A DNA stretch of 64,000 bases from Dryocola sp051307055. GTDB lineage: Bacteria; Pseudomonadota; Gammaproteobacteria; Enterobacterales; Enterobacteriaceae. The notes under the pieces are model-generated. The model was not told the DNA's origin. It ran no database searches and saw only the letters and a list, made by a program, of their open reading frames with translations. Below, piece by piece: positions 17,420-25,244 of this stretch (position 1 is its first letter; every line of letters begins with the position of its first letter). The stretch lies in NCBI RefSeq assembly GCF_051307055.1, contig NZ_CP149994.1:124001-188000 (forward strand), in the 5' to 3' direction. The position numbers were made by a program, and so were the translations under genes.

Positions 17420-18136
17420 ATGATAAAAAAATTTATACGCAGTGGTCGCCGTGTCACTTTTATCACGGCGCTGGTCTCTTGTTGCCTGCTCCATACTACG
17501 CGTGCGTTTGCATGGCAGCAGGAATATATTGCAGAAGGCGCAACGGGCGACGCCCGGGAGCGTTATACCTGGGACAGCGAGCGAGCGCCAGGTTATAACG
17601 AGATCCTTGCTGAACGTATTTATTCATCCATGAGTCCGCAAAGCCAGGCAGGACTTAACTATTCTGTCGGGAATGATAGCACCAGCCGCGATAATACACG
17701 GCTCGGTATCGGCTGGAACTTTCCCGTGCTGGGGAATATTACTACCGGCCCGACCGCGGAATACAGCTGGGATGGCAGCTCAACGGGCATTTATAACGAA
17801 TATGGCGATAGCGTAGTGGCTTCGCGCTTTAACGACCAGCTCTGGCATGCCAGCGTTTCCACCGTGGGCTGGCGGCTGGACTCGGCGATGAACTTTATTC
17901 GTCCGTGGGCGCAGGTGAGCTATAACCACCAGTACGGCGATAATATCTGGAAAGCGCAGAGCGGCTCGCGCACTTTTGCGGCAAGCGTTCAGGATACCAG
18001 CTGGATGGACGTGACGGTGGGCGCGGATATGCCTATCGGCAAAAATGTGGCGGCTTTCGCTTCTATGTCGCAGGCCGAAGGGGCGGCCACTGGTGAAGCG
18101 TATATGTATAACCTTGGCGTAAACGCACGCTTTTAA
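17420..18136 (+). CDS. yhjY: YhjY, autotransporter-type outer-membrane beta-barrel protein
   Basis: 238-residue secreted protein. The signal peptide is about residues 1-31 (basic start, hydrophobic ITALVSCCLLHT, cleavage near AFA-WQ). Alternating aromatic and polar strands follow, typical of an autotransporter beta-domain, and the protein ends in NLGVNARF with a C-terminal Phe as expected for Bam recognition. E. coli yhjY occupies the same place next to tag and is annotated as a putative lipase-like autotransporter domain, but no passenger or esterase motif is visible here. The next gene upstream is the divergent tag. Confidence 0.85.
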   Translation: MIKKFIRSGRRVTFITALVSCCLLHTTRAFAWQQEYIAEGATGDARERYTWDSERAPGYNEILAERIYSSMSPQSQAGLNYSVGNDSTSRDNTRLGIGWNFPVLGNITTGPTAEYSWDGSSTGIYNEYGDSVVASRFNDQLWHASVSTVGWRLDSAMNFIRPWAQVSYNHQYGDNIWKAQSGSRTFAASVQDTSWMDVTVGADMPIGKNVAAFASMSQAEGAATGEAYMYNLGVNARF

Positions 18137-18142
18137 GCGCAT

Positions 18143-18430
18143 GGCCCGTTCGGGCGGGTCGCCTCGTTTCACGGGATCGTCATGGGTTATCCTGGCAGAT
18201 TTTTTCACTCGCCCGCGCCGGTTATTTGCCCGCTAAAGTCAACCGTCGGCCCTGTACGGCGCACCTGGCTATGCTTAACGGATAAACGTTGGGCCCGCAT
18301 GGCGACGGCGCTAGCGCATTCTCTCAATGGCTTTGCCGCGCAATCTGCGCCGCAGCGAACCTCTTCTGGTTCTTCCTTTCAACGCGCCGCGGTAGATCCG
18401 CCGCTACGCGCCGTTTCCTGAGGAGCTGTG
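18143..18430 (+). pseudogene. Remnant of an ethanolamine permease gene (eat), frameshifted and mostly deleted
   Basis: Starting seven bases after the yhjY stop, the + strand encodes GPFGRVASFHGIVMGY (18143-18190). After a frameshift near 18191-18196 it continues QIFSLARAGYLPAK, with a stop at 18283-18285. Joined, this reads as the conserved core of ethanolamine/APC permeases (GLFGLVASFHGI..GYSRQIFSLARAGYLP). Everything before it is absent, and what follows up to the eutB ribosome site is degenerate. The eat gene commonly lies beside eutBC, so this is most simply a deleted transporter gene. Family match is by recall; a search of the joined peptide would settle it. Confidence 0.65.
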
Positions 18431-18432
18431 AA

Positions 18433-19821
18433 ATGTATCAAACCAGCCTGGCGCACCGCACTTATCGGTTCGCCAGTTTAAAAGAGGTGATGGCTAAAGC
18501 CTCTCCTGCCCGTTCCGGAGATGCGCTGGCCGGCGTGGCAGCAGGAAGCGCGGAAGAACGCATGGCGGCGAAGATGGCGCTGGCCGCTATTCCTCTGAAA
18601 GAGATTCTGGAAAATCCGCCGATTCCTTACGAACAGGATGAAGTGACCCGGCTGATTATCGATACCCATGACTCAGCCGCTTTCGCCGCCATTTCCCATC
18701 TGACCGTGGGGGATTTTCGCGACTGGCTGCTTGCTCAGAGCACCACCACCACGTTGTTACAGCAGACGGCAAAAGGGATCACGCCGGAAATGGCCGCCGC
18801 CGTCAGTAAACTGATGCGCAATCAGGATTTGATTCTCGCCGCCAGTAAATGTCAGGTCACTACCCGGTTTCGCAATACCCTCGGTTTGCCCGGCCATCTC
18901 AGCGTGCGGCTGCAGCCTAATCATCCTGCTGACGATCTGAAAGGGATTGCCGCCAGCATGTTAGACGGGCTGCTGTACGGCAGCGGCGACGCGGTGATCG
19001 GCATTAATCCGGCAAGCGACAGTTTGCCGGGGCTCGAACGTCTGGCCTGGATGCTGGATGATGTGATCCAGCGATTCGAAATTCCCGGCCAGGCCTGCAT
19101 CCTGACGCACGTAACCAACACGATGCGGCTTATTGAACGCGGCGTGCCTGTAGATCTGGTTTTCCAGTCCGTTGCCGGAACCGAAGCGGCGAACGGCGGG
19201 TTTGGTATCAGTCTGGCTATGCTGGAAGAGGCTCGTGCGGCGGCGTTGAGCCTGGCGCGCGGTACCGTGGGCAATAACGTGATGTATTTTGAAACCGGCC
19301 AGGGGAGCTGCCTGTCAGCCAATGCCCATCACGGCGTCGATCAGCAAACCTGCGAAGCCCGTGCCTATGCCGTAGCCCGCCATTTCTCGCCGCTGCTGGT
19401 GAATAGCGTGGTGGGATTTATCGGGCCGGAATACCTTTACGACGGGAAGCAGATTATTCGCGCCGGTCTGGAAGATCACTTCTGCGGCAAGCTTATGGGG
19501 CTGCCGCTGGGCTGCGATATCTGTTACACCAACCATGCCGAAGCCGATCAGGACGATATGGATACCCTGCTGACCTTGCTTGGCGCGGCCGGTCTGACCT
19601 TTATGATGGGCGTGCCCGGCGCGGACGATATCATGCTCAACTATCAAAGCACCTCCTTTCATGACGCCCTCTATATTCGCCGCCTGCTGGGGCTGAAACA
19701 CGCGCCGGAATTTGGCGAGTGGCTCACCCGCATGCAGATTATCGATGGTGACGGGCATCTGCGGCTGACGGGAGCTGACCATCCTCTGCTAACGGCATTG
19801 CCGCAAGGAGATCTCCGATGA
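18433..19821 (+). CDS. eutB: EutB, ethanolamine ammonia-lyase large subunit
   Basis: 462-residue TIM-barrel subunit that, with EutC and adenosylcobalamin, splits ethanolamine into acetaldehyde and ammonia. It begins MYQTSLAHRTYRFASLKEVMAKASP with AGGAG ahead. Characteristic segments include GLPGHLSVRLQPNHPADD, FQSVAGTEAANGGFGI, NVMYFETGQGSCLSANAHHGVDQQT and GLPLGCDICYTNHAEADQDDMD. The length is close to the usual 453 and no key region is missing. It overlaps eutC by four bases. None of the microcompartment or reactivase (eutA) genes, nor eutR, is nearby. Confidence 0.94.
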   Translation: MYQTSLAHRTYRFASLKEVMAKASPARSGDALAGVAAGSAEERMAAKMALAAIPLKEILENPPIPYEQDEVTRLIIDTHDSAAFAAISHLTVGDFRDWLLAQSTTTTLLQQTAKGITPEMAAAVSKLMRNQDLILAASKCQVTTRFRNTLGLPGHLSVRLQPNHPADDLKGIAASMLDGLLYGSGDAVIGINPASDSLPGLERLAWMLDDVIQRFEIPGQACILTHVTNTMRLIERGVPVDLVFQSVAGTEAANGGFGISLAMLEEARAAALSLARGTVGNNVMYFETGQGSCLSANAHHGVDQQTCEARAYAVARHFSPLLVNSVVGFIGPEYLYDGKQIIRAGLEDHFCGKLMGLPLGCDICYTNHAEADQDDMDTLLTLLGAAGLTFMMGVPGADDIMLNYQSTSFHDALYIRRLLGLKHAPEFGEWLTRMQIIDGDGHLRLTGADHPLLTALPQGDLR

Positions 19822-20594
19822 GCCAGTCCGATGCCTGGTCCGCGCTGCGTGCGTTTACCGATGCGCGAATCGCTCTGGGACGCAGCGGGGATAGTCTGCC
19901 GACTGAGGAAGTGCTGAAATTCGGTCTTGCCCATGCTCAGGCGCGGGATGCTATCCATCAGTCTTTTGACAGTGAGACGCTAAGCCAGCAGCTGCGGCAG
20001 CTTGGGCTGGCAACGCTGACCGTGCGCAGTGCGGCCCCGGATCGGGATACTTTTCTGCACCGGCCCGATCTGGGGCGGCAGCTCAGCGAGGAAAGCCGAA
20101 CGCTTCTCGATACCTGCAGTGATAAATCAGCGGATTTACTGCTGGTGATTGGCGATGGGCTCTCTTCATACGCCGTTCACCGGCAGGCGCCGGCTCTGGT
20201 GGCCGCCTTGCTGCCTTATCTCGCTACCCTCGGTATTTCCCCTGGCCCCGTAGTTCTGGCGCACCAGTCCCGGGTCGCGCTGGGCGATGAGATTGGTGAG
20301 CGCTTACGTAGTAAGGCAGTGGCGATCCTCATCGGCGAGCGCCCCGGCTTGTCCTCTCCCGACAGCCTTGGCGTATATCTGACCTGGGCGCCCACGCGCC
20401 AGCGGCTTGATTCGCAGCGCAACTGTATTTCCAATATCAGACCGGCAGGACTCTCCTGCGAGGCGGCGGCCTTTAAGCTTGCCTGGCTGGCAGAACAGGC
20501 TTTCTCGCGGCGGGTTACCGGCATAGGGTTGAAGGATGAGAGCGATAATCCCGCCCTTAACGGCAACGTGCGGACAGTGGGCAGGCTGCGTTAA
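19818..20594 (+). CDS. eutC: EutC, ethanolamine ammonia-lyase small subunit
   Basis: 258-residue light chain that completes the cobalamin site. Typical segments are LHRPDLGRQLS, LLLVIGDGLSSYAVHRQAPALVAALL, LIGERPGLSSPDSLGVYLTWAP and CISNIRPAGLSCEAAAFKL. It lacks the N-terminal extension of the 295-residue E. coli EutC, which in that protein targets the microcompartment. This agrees with a pathway that runs without a shell. The C-terminal tail beyond GIGLKDESD is not conserved as far as I can recall. Its start overlaps the eutB stop as ATGA. Confidence 0.92.
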   Translation: MSQSDAWSALRAFTDARIALGRSGDSLPTEEVLKFGLAHAQARDAIHQSFDSETLSQQLRQLGLATLTVRSAAPDRDTFLHRPDLGRQLSEESRTLLDTCSDKSADLLLVIGDGLSSYAVHRQAPALVAALLPYLATLGISPGPVVLAHQSRVALGDEIGERLRSKAVAILIGERPGLSSPDSLGVYLTWAPTRQRLDSQRNCISNIRPAGLSCEAAAFKLAWLAEQAFSRRVTGIGLKDESDNPALNGNVRTVGRLR

Positions 20595-20710
20595 CTGATT
20601 ACCCATTTTGTTAACCCCGTCGCGGTATGATTTAACAATTTATATACAGGAATAACGCGCTTTGTATTGATAGTGTTTACTTACATACCTTCTTCGGCGC
20701 GGCCGTTTCA

Positions 20711-20762
20711 GGCCGTTCATTCCCGCTCAGATGCATTTCATTCCGTCCTGCACGCACTTCAT
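20711..20762 (+). promoter_or_regulatory. YpdB-type triple direct repeat upstream of yhjX
   Basis: Three 10-mers spaced exactly 21 bases apart: GGCCGTTCAT (20711-20720), TGCATTTCAT (20732-20741) and CGCACTTCAT (20753-20762). The reported YpdB target before E. coli yhjX is GGCATTTCAT-N11-GGCATTTCAT, with the same 21-base period. The middle unit matches 9 of 10 positions and the outer ones 8 of 10. It lies about 80-130 bases before yhjX. It suggests pyruvate-linked activation by YpdA/YpdB, which are not in this window. Confidence 0.7.
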
Positions 20763-20841
20763 GCCGTTTTCTCCTGGAATAAAATGCGCTTCGTTATCTT
20801 AGACGGCAGATAACTTCCCTCAGATTTGCAGGACATCTGCC

Positions 20842-22050
20842 ATGAACACTGCTCAATACAACCGCACGCGTTGGTTAACCCTTATCGGGACGATTATTAC
20901 CCAGTTCGCCCTGGGCTCCGTTTATACCTGGAGCCTGTTTAACAGCGCGTTATCCGAAAAGCTCGACGAACCCATCAGCCAGGTGGCGTTCTCCTTTGGT
21001 TTGTTAAGCCTCGGCCTCGCCATTTCTTCTTCCGTTGCCGGTAAGCTGCAGGAGCGATTTGGGGTTCGTAAGGTAACGATGGCGGCGGGCGTGCTGCTGG
21101 GCGTTGGCTTCTTCCTGACGGCCCATGCAAATAATTTAATGATGCTGTGGCTGAGCGCGGGCGTGCTGGTCGGGCTTGCGGACGGCGCGGGCTACCTGTT
21201 AACCCTTTCTAACTGCGTGAAATGGTTCCCGGAGCGCAAAGGGCTGATCTCCGCTTTTGCGATTGGCTCTTATGGCCTGGGCAGCCTTGGGTTCAAATAT
21301 ATTGATACGCATCTGCTGGCGACCTATGGCCTGGAAAATACTTTCATGATCTGGGGCGCGCTGGCGACGGTGATGATTTTGTTCGGCGCGTCGCTGATGA
21401 AAGATGCCCCGGTACACGAAGCGCAAACCGTTGACGGCGTGACCGAGAAAGATTACACGCTGGCAGAATCGATGCGTAAACCGCAGTACTGGATGCTGGC
21501 GGTGATGTTCCTGACCGCCTGCATGAGCGGCCTGTATGTGATTGGCGTAGCGAAAGACATTGCCCAGGGCATGGTGCACTTAACCGCTGAATCTGCGGCG
21601 AACGCCGTCACGGTGATTGCGATCGCTAACCTGAGCGGCCGCCTGGTGCTCGGCATTCTCTCCGACAAAATTGCCCGCATCCGCGTGATTACGCTGGGCC
21701 AGGTTATTTCTCTGGTGGGAATGGCGGCCCTGCTGTTTGCTCCGCTTAACGAAGCGACGTTTTTTGCGGCGATTGGCTGCGTGGCCTTTAACTTCGGCGG
21801 CACCATCACCGTTTATCCTTCTCTGGTCAGCGAGTTCTTTGGCCTGAACAACCTGACCAAAAACTATGGCGTGATTTATCTGGGCTTCGGCATCGGCAGC
21901 ATCTGCGGTTCGATTATCGCCTCGCTGTTTGGCGGCTTCTATGTGACCTTCTGCGTGATCTTCGCCCTGCTGATTTTGTCCCTGGCGCTTTCCACCACGA
22001 TTCGCCAGCCAGCGCGTGAAGCTGTGCAGCATAAACACGCTCACGCCTGA
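20842..22050 (+). CDS. yhjX: YhjX, MFS transporter (pyruvate-inducible, oxalate:formate antiporter-like family)
   Basis: 402 residues, matching E. coli YhjX nearly end to end. It has twelve transmembrane segments, with GSVYTWSLFNSALSEKLDEPISQVAFSF at the start and KWFPERKGLISAFAIGSYGLGS between helices 4 and 5. In E. coli it is the principal target of the YpdA/YpdB pyruvate-sensing system; a transported substrate is not firmly established. Direct repeats of YpdB type precede it and a strong terminator follows. Its position just after eutBC reflects insertion of eutBC between yhjY and yhjX. Confidence 0.95.
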   Translation: MNTAQYNRTRWLTLIGTIITQFALGSVYTWSLFNSALSEKLDEPISQVAFSFGLLSLGLAISSSVAGKLQERFGVRKVTMAAGVLLGVGFFLTAHANNLMMLWLSAGVLVGLADGAGYLLTLSNCVKWFPERKGLISAFAIGSYGLGSLGFKYIDTHLLATYGLENTFMIWGALATVMILFGASLMKDAPVHEAQTVDGVTEKDYTLAESMRKPQYWMLAVMFLTACMSGLYVIGVAKDIAQGMVHLTAESAANAVTVIAIANLSGRLVLGILSDKIARIRVITLGQVISLVGMAALLFAPLNEATFFAAIGCVAFNFGGTITVYPSLVSEFFGLNNLTKNYGVIYLGFGIGSICGSIIASLFGGFYVTFCVIFALLILSLALSTTIRQPAREAVQHKHAHA

Positions 22051-22077
22051 TAGCGCGCCATTAGCTGTGTAAACCCT

Positions 22078-22107
22078 GCCGCCGTAGCCCTGTACGGCGG
22101 CTTTATT
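22078..22107 (+). terminator. Rho-independent terminator of yhjX
   Basis: GCCGCCGTA / TACGGCGGC 9-bp stem with loop GCCCTG, followed by TTTATTTAT, 28 bases after the yhjX stop. Confidence 0.85.
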
Positions 22108-22330
22108 TATGGTGAATCCCGGCCGTATTATGTAAATAAACGGTAGGATCACATTTTTGAACGATACTTTTTTTGACCTCTGTGCTCTACTAACCCGCGC
22201 CGTTTCTGTGGCTCATAGCCTGAGAATCATCCTGATTCCCTTGCAACGCTTTCTTTTTGAGAACTCCTTCAACCTTTAACGGTCTGAGTAACGTTTTATA
22301 CGTTTTCTTTTTTGCGCCAGGACACCCTGA

Positions 22331-24013
22331 ATGAATTACATTAAATCGATGACCCAGCAGAAGTTATGCTTTCTGTTAGCGGTATACATCGGCCTGTTCT
22401 TGAACATCTCGGTTTTTTACCACCGCTTTGATGGATTAGCGCATGACCTCAACGCATGGAAAGCGTTTGCCGCTGTGGCGGAAGTGTGTGCCACGGTATT
22501 AGTTACCTTCTTTTTGCTGCGCGTGCTTTCGCTGTTCGGGCGTTTAGTCTGGCGTATTCTCACCACATTTATTGTGCTGTGCTCCGTCGGCGCCAGCTAT
22601 TACATGACTTTCCTTAACGTCGTTATCGGCTACGGCATTATCGCTTCGGTGATGACCACGGATATCGATCTGTCGAAAGAGATTGTCGGCTATCACTTTG
22701 TTTTGTGGATGGTGCTGGTTAGCGCCATTCCGCTGCTGCTTATCTGGAGCAACACCTGCCGCTACACGCTACTCAAACAGCTGCAAACCCGCGGGCACCG
22801 CGTGAAGAGCGTGGCGATTGTTCTGCTGGCTGGCCTGATGGTCTGGGCGCCGATGCGCTATCTCGATAAGCATCAAAACCGCATCGAAAAACGCTCGACG
22901 GTAGATATGCCAAGCTACGGCGGCGTGGTGGCTAACTCCTACCTGCCATCGAACTGGATCTCCGCGCTCGGCCTGTTCGCCTGGGCGCAGGCGGATGAAT
23001 CCAGCGATAACAGTTCGCTGATGAACCCGGTGAAGAAATTTACCTACGTGGCGCCAAAAGATATCGACGATACCTACATGGTATTTATCATCGGTGAAAC
23101 CACGCGCTGGGATCATATGGGCATTCTGGGCTATGACCGCGATACCACGCCGAAGCTTGCCCAGGAGAAAAACCTGGTCGCGTTCCGCGGCGAGTCGTGC
23201 GATACCGCCACCAAGCTTTCGCTGCGCTGTATGTTTGTGCGTGAGGGCGGGGCGGAAGATAATCCCCAGCGTACCCTGAAAGAGCAGAACGTCTTTGCCG
23301 TCCTCAAGCAGCTTGGCTTCTCCTCCAGCCTGTACGCCATGCAAAGTGAAGTCTGGTTCTACGGCAACACCATGGCGGACAACTTCTCCTATCGCGAGCA
23401 GATTGCCGCTGAGCCGCGTAACAGCGGGAAACAGGTTGACGACATGCTGCTGGTTGAAGAGATGCAGCGTTCCATCGACGAGCATCCGAAGGGCAAACAT
23501 CTGGTGGTGCTGCACACCAAAGGCTCGCACTTCTCGTATGTGCAGCGCTATCCGCGCAGCTTTGCGAAATGGACGCCGGAGTGCGTAAGCATTGATAAAG
23601 AGTGCAGCAAAGAGCAGCTGATTAACGCCTTTGATAACTCCGTGCTCTACACGGACACAATTATCTCGGACATCATCAATAAGCTGCGTGATAAGCGCGC
23701 GATTATCTTTTATGCCTCGGATCACGGCGAATCCATCAGCGAACACAAGCACCTGCACGGGACGCCACGCAATATGGCTCCGCCAGAGCAGTTCCGCGTG
23801 CCGCTGCTGGTCTGGGCGTCTGACAAATACCTTGAAGATCCGGATCGCGCCCGTTCCTTTGAACATATGAAAGAGCAGGCGGCTATGAAGATACCGCATC
23901 GTCATGTGGAGCTGTATGACACCATTATGGGTTGTCTCGGTTATACCTCGCCAGACGGCGGCATTAACGAGAACAATAACTGGTGCCACGTTCCGCAGAA
24001 GGCCGCGAAGTAA
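22331..24013 (+). CDS. eptB: EptB, Kdo2-lipid A phosphoethanolamine 7''-transferase
   Basis: 560-residue inner-membrane enzyme that adds phosphoethanolamine to the outer Kdo of LPS. Five N-terminal transmembrane segments (residues about 10-180) precede a periplasmic alkaline-phosphatase-like domain. The zinc and nucleophile region is FIIGETTRWDHMG (Thr nucleophile within GETTR), with further metal ligands in ASDHGES and HLHGTPRNMAPPEQFRVP. It ends TSPDGGINENNNWCH, as in E. coli. E. coli eptB is sigmaE-dependent and repressed by the sRNA MgrR; neither element can be confirmed here. It is followed by proM. Confidence 0.96.
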   Translation: MNYIKSMTQQKLCFLLAVYIGLFLNISVFYHRFDGLAHDLNAWKAFAAVAEVCATVLVTFFLLRVLSLFGRLVWRILTTFIVLCSVGASYYMTFLNVVIGYGIIASVMTTDIDLSKEIVGYHFVLWMVLVSAIPLLLIWSNTCRYTLLKQLQTRGHRVKSVAIVLLAGLMVWAPMRYLDKHQNRIEKRSTVDMPSYGGVVANSYLPSNWISALGLFAWAQADESSDNSSLMNPVKKFTYVAPKDIDDTYMVFIIGETTRWDHMGILGYDRDTTPKLAQEKNLVAFRGESCDTATKLSLRCMFVREGGAEDNPQRTLKEQNVFAVLKQLGFSSSLYAMQSEVWFYGNTMADNFSYREQIAAEPRNSGKQVDDMLLVEEMQRSIDEHPKGKHLVVLHTKGSHFSYVQRYPRSFAKWTPECVSIDKECSKEQLINAFDNSVLYTDTIISDIINKLRDKRAIIFYASDHGESISEHKHLHGTPRNMAPPEQFRVPLLVWASDKYLEDPDRARSFEHMKEQAAMKIPHRHVELYDTIMGCLGYTSPDGGINENNNWCHVPQKAAK

Positions 24014-24113
24014 CATTTGCGATACAAGTGCTTGCTTTTAAGCCAAACGATGTGGATTTTTAAGTTAAGGGATTGACGGCTAAAACGGTGCGCAGTAAGA
24101 TGCGCTCCGCATT

Positions 24114-24190
24114 CGGCGAGTAGCGCAGCTTGGTAGCGCAACTGGTTTGGGACCAGTGGGTCGGAGGTTCGAATCCTCTCTCGCCGACCA
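24114..24190 (+). tRNA. proM: tRNA-Pro (anticodon TGG)
   Basis: 77-base cloverleaf starting CGGCGAGTAGCGCAGC, with anticodon loop TTTGGGA (anticodon TGG), T-loop GGTTCGAATCC and an encoded 3' CCA. The 5' acceptor arm CGGCGAG pairs with CTCGCCG. It lies between eptB and dppA, the position of proM in E. coli. A strong terminator follows within ten bases. Confidence 0.97.
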
Positions 24191-24197
24191 CATTCAG

Positions 24198-24227
24198 AAA
24201 AGGCCAGCTCTTTGAGCTGGCCTTTTT
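24198..24227 (+). terminator. Terminator of the tRNA-Pro gene
   Basis: AAAAGGCCAGCTC / GAGCTGGCCTTTT stem with a TTT loop and a run of T, starting eight bases after the tRNA CCA. Confidence 0.9.
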
Positions 24228-24245
24228 GCATCTGAAGCTTATGAA

Positions 24246-24683
24246 ACCGCAGGTTGGATAAGCGCCAGCGCCATCCAACGATTATTGCGGGCAACGGCGG
24301 ATGGCGCATAGCTTATCCGCCCTACAGGGCAGGCCTTTTTGCATTCGTGGTTTATGAAACCGTAGGCTGGATAAGCGCCAGCGCCATCCAACGGTTATTA
24401 CGGGCAAACGGCGGATGGCCCGTAGCTTATCCGCCCTACAGGGTTATTCTTTTTGCATCCGGCGATTATTACGGACAACGGCGGATGGCGCGTAGCTTAT
24501 CCGCCCTACAGGGCAGGCCTTTTTGCATCTGAAGCTTATGAAACCGTAGGTTGGATAAGCGTCAGCGCCATCCAACGATTATTAAGGACAACGGCGGATG
24601 GTCCATTGCTTATCCGCCCTACAAATTGGCATCTTGTCTTTGTCATTAATGACGCAACGGCGCGTTGCTTATCCGCTCCACAA
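24246..24683. repeat. REP/BIME-like array between proM and dppA
   Basis: At least four and a half tandem copies of a palindrome pair lie here. One arm is of the form GGTTGGATAAGCGCCAGCGC..ATCCAAC; the other is CGGCGGATGGCGC.TAGCTTATCCGCC. They occur near 24249-24335, 24362-24440, 24478-24510, 24546-24622 and a degenerate half at 24656-24683. Spacers such as GGGCAGGCCTTTTTGCAT are also duplicated, so the array grew by tandem duplication of a larger unit. No gene is visible in it. Confidence 0.85.
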
Positions 24684-25050
24684 AACGCCTTCTCTTTTGA
24701 AAATCCCCGCTTCATCGCCCAACGCTCGTTTTTATACGATTTTGTGACATATTCCATTGTATTTTGTTATGAAAAATCGTGGTTTTTTGCACCATTGCTT
24801 ATGTTTGCTGCCAGCATGATTCGCTGTAAGAGATGCAGATCACAAAACAAATCGTTCATATAATCATCATTCGGCAAGAAATTTTTTAAAATGCGCGCAA
24901 CCGATTACCGCTATCGGTTGCAAATTAGGCAGTGTAATATTCTGGGAACAAGCCCGTAGCATAAATTTCCCTGCTGGAAATGACCTCCCCGGCTTTTTTT
25001 TAACTTTGTTCGCTGTTTCTCACCCCGGTTGTAAATCCCCGACACCTGTA

Positions 25051-25244
25051 TTGACGTTTTAACGATCTGTTGACAGATTGTAGGGCGTGAGGGGCAATTT
25101 ATGGACAGTCCGCACTACTACACAGCTAGCCTGACGAAAGGAACCCCTGGCCTCACCAACGCCCGCGGGCATACCGGACAGACCGCACTCAAATAACAAA
25201 GGTCTAACGGATAAAAACAACACATCTCACATTGGAGCAGAAGA
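25051..25244 (+). promoter_or_regulatory. Candidate dppA promoter and 5' leader
   Basis: TTGACG (25051-25056), a 17-base spacer and CAGATT (25074-25079) would start a leader of about 160 bases, close to the known length of the E. coli dppA leader. Just before the GGAG ribosome site lies an A/C-rich stretch, AAAAACAACACATCTCAC (25213-25230). It is complementary in kind to the GU-rich R1 region of the sRNA GcvB, which represses dppA in enterics. The GcvB gene is not in the window. The preceding bases 24684-25050 show no gene. Confidence 0.5.

Noticed and set aside
22769..24016. 415-codon open frame antisense to eptB
   Set aside because: Same reasoning; eptB is fully conserved on the + strand.
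24114..24190. tRNA-Pro as an integration site with an attached island
   Set aside because: No integrase gene, no duplicated 3' tRNA end, and the next genes are the core dpp operon.
24246..24683. Possible CRISPR array
   Set aside because: The repeats are palindrome pairs with near-identical spacers, and no cas genes are present; this is a REP/BIME-type array.
24254..24863. Open frames of 92 and 136 codons over the REP array
   Set aside because: They translate repeats of the same palindrome (recurring PPYRAGLF) and have no independent coding signal.
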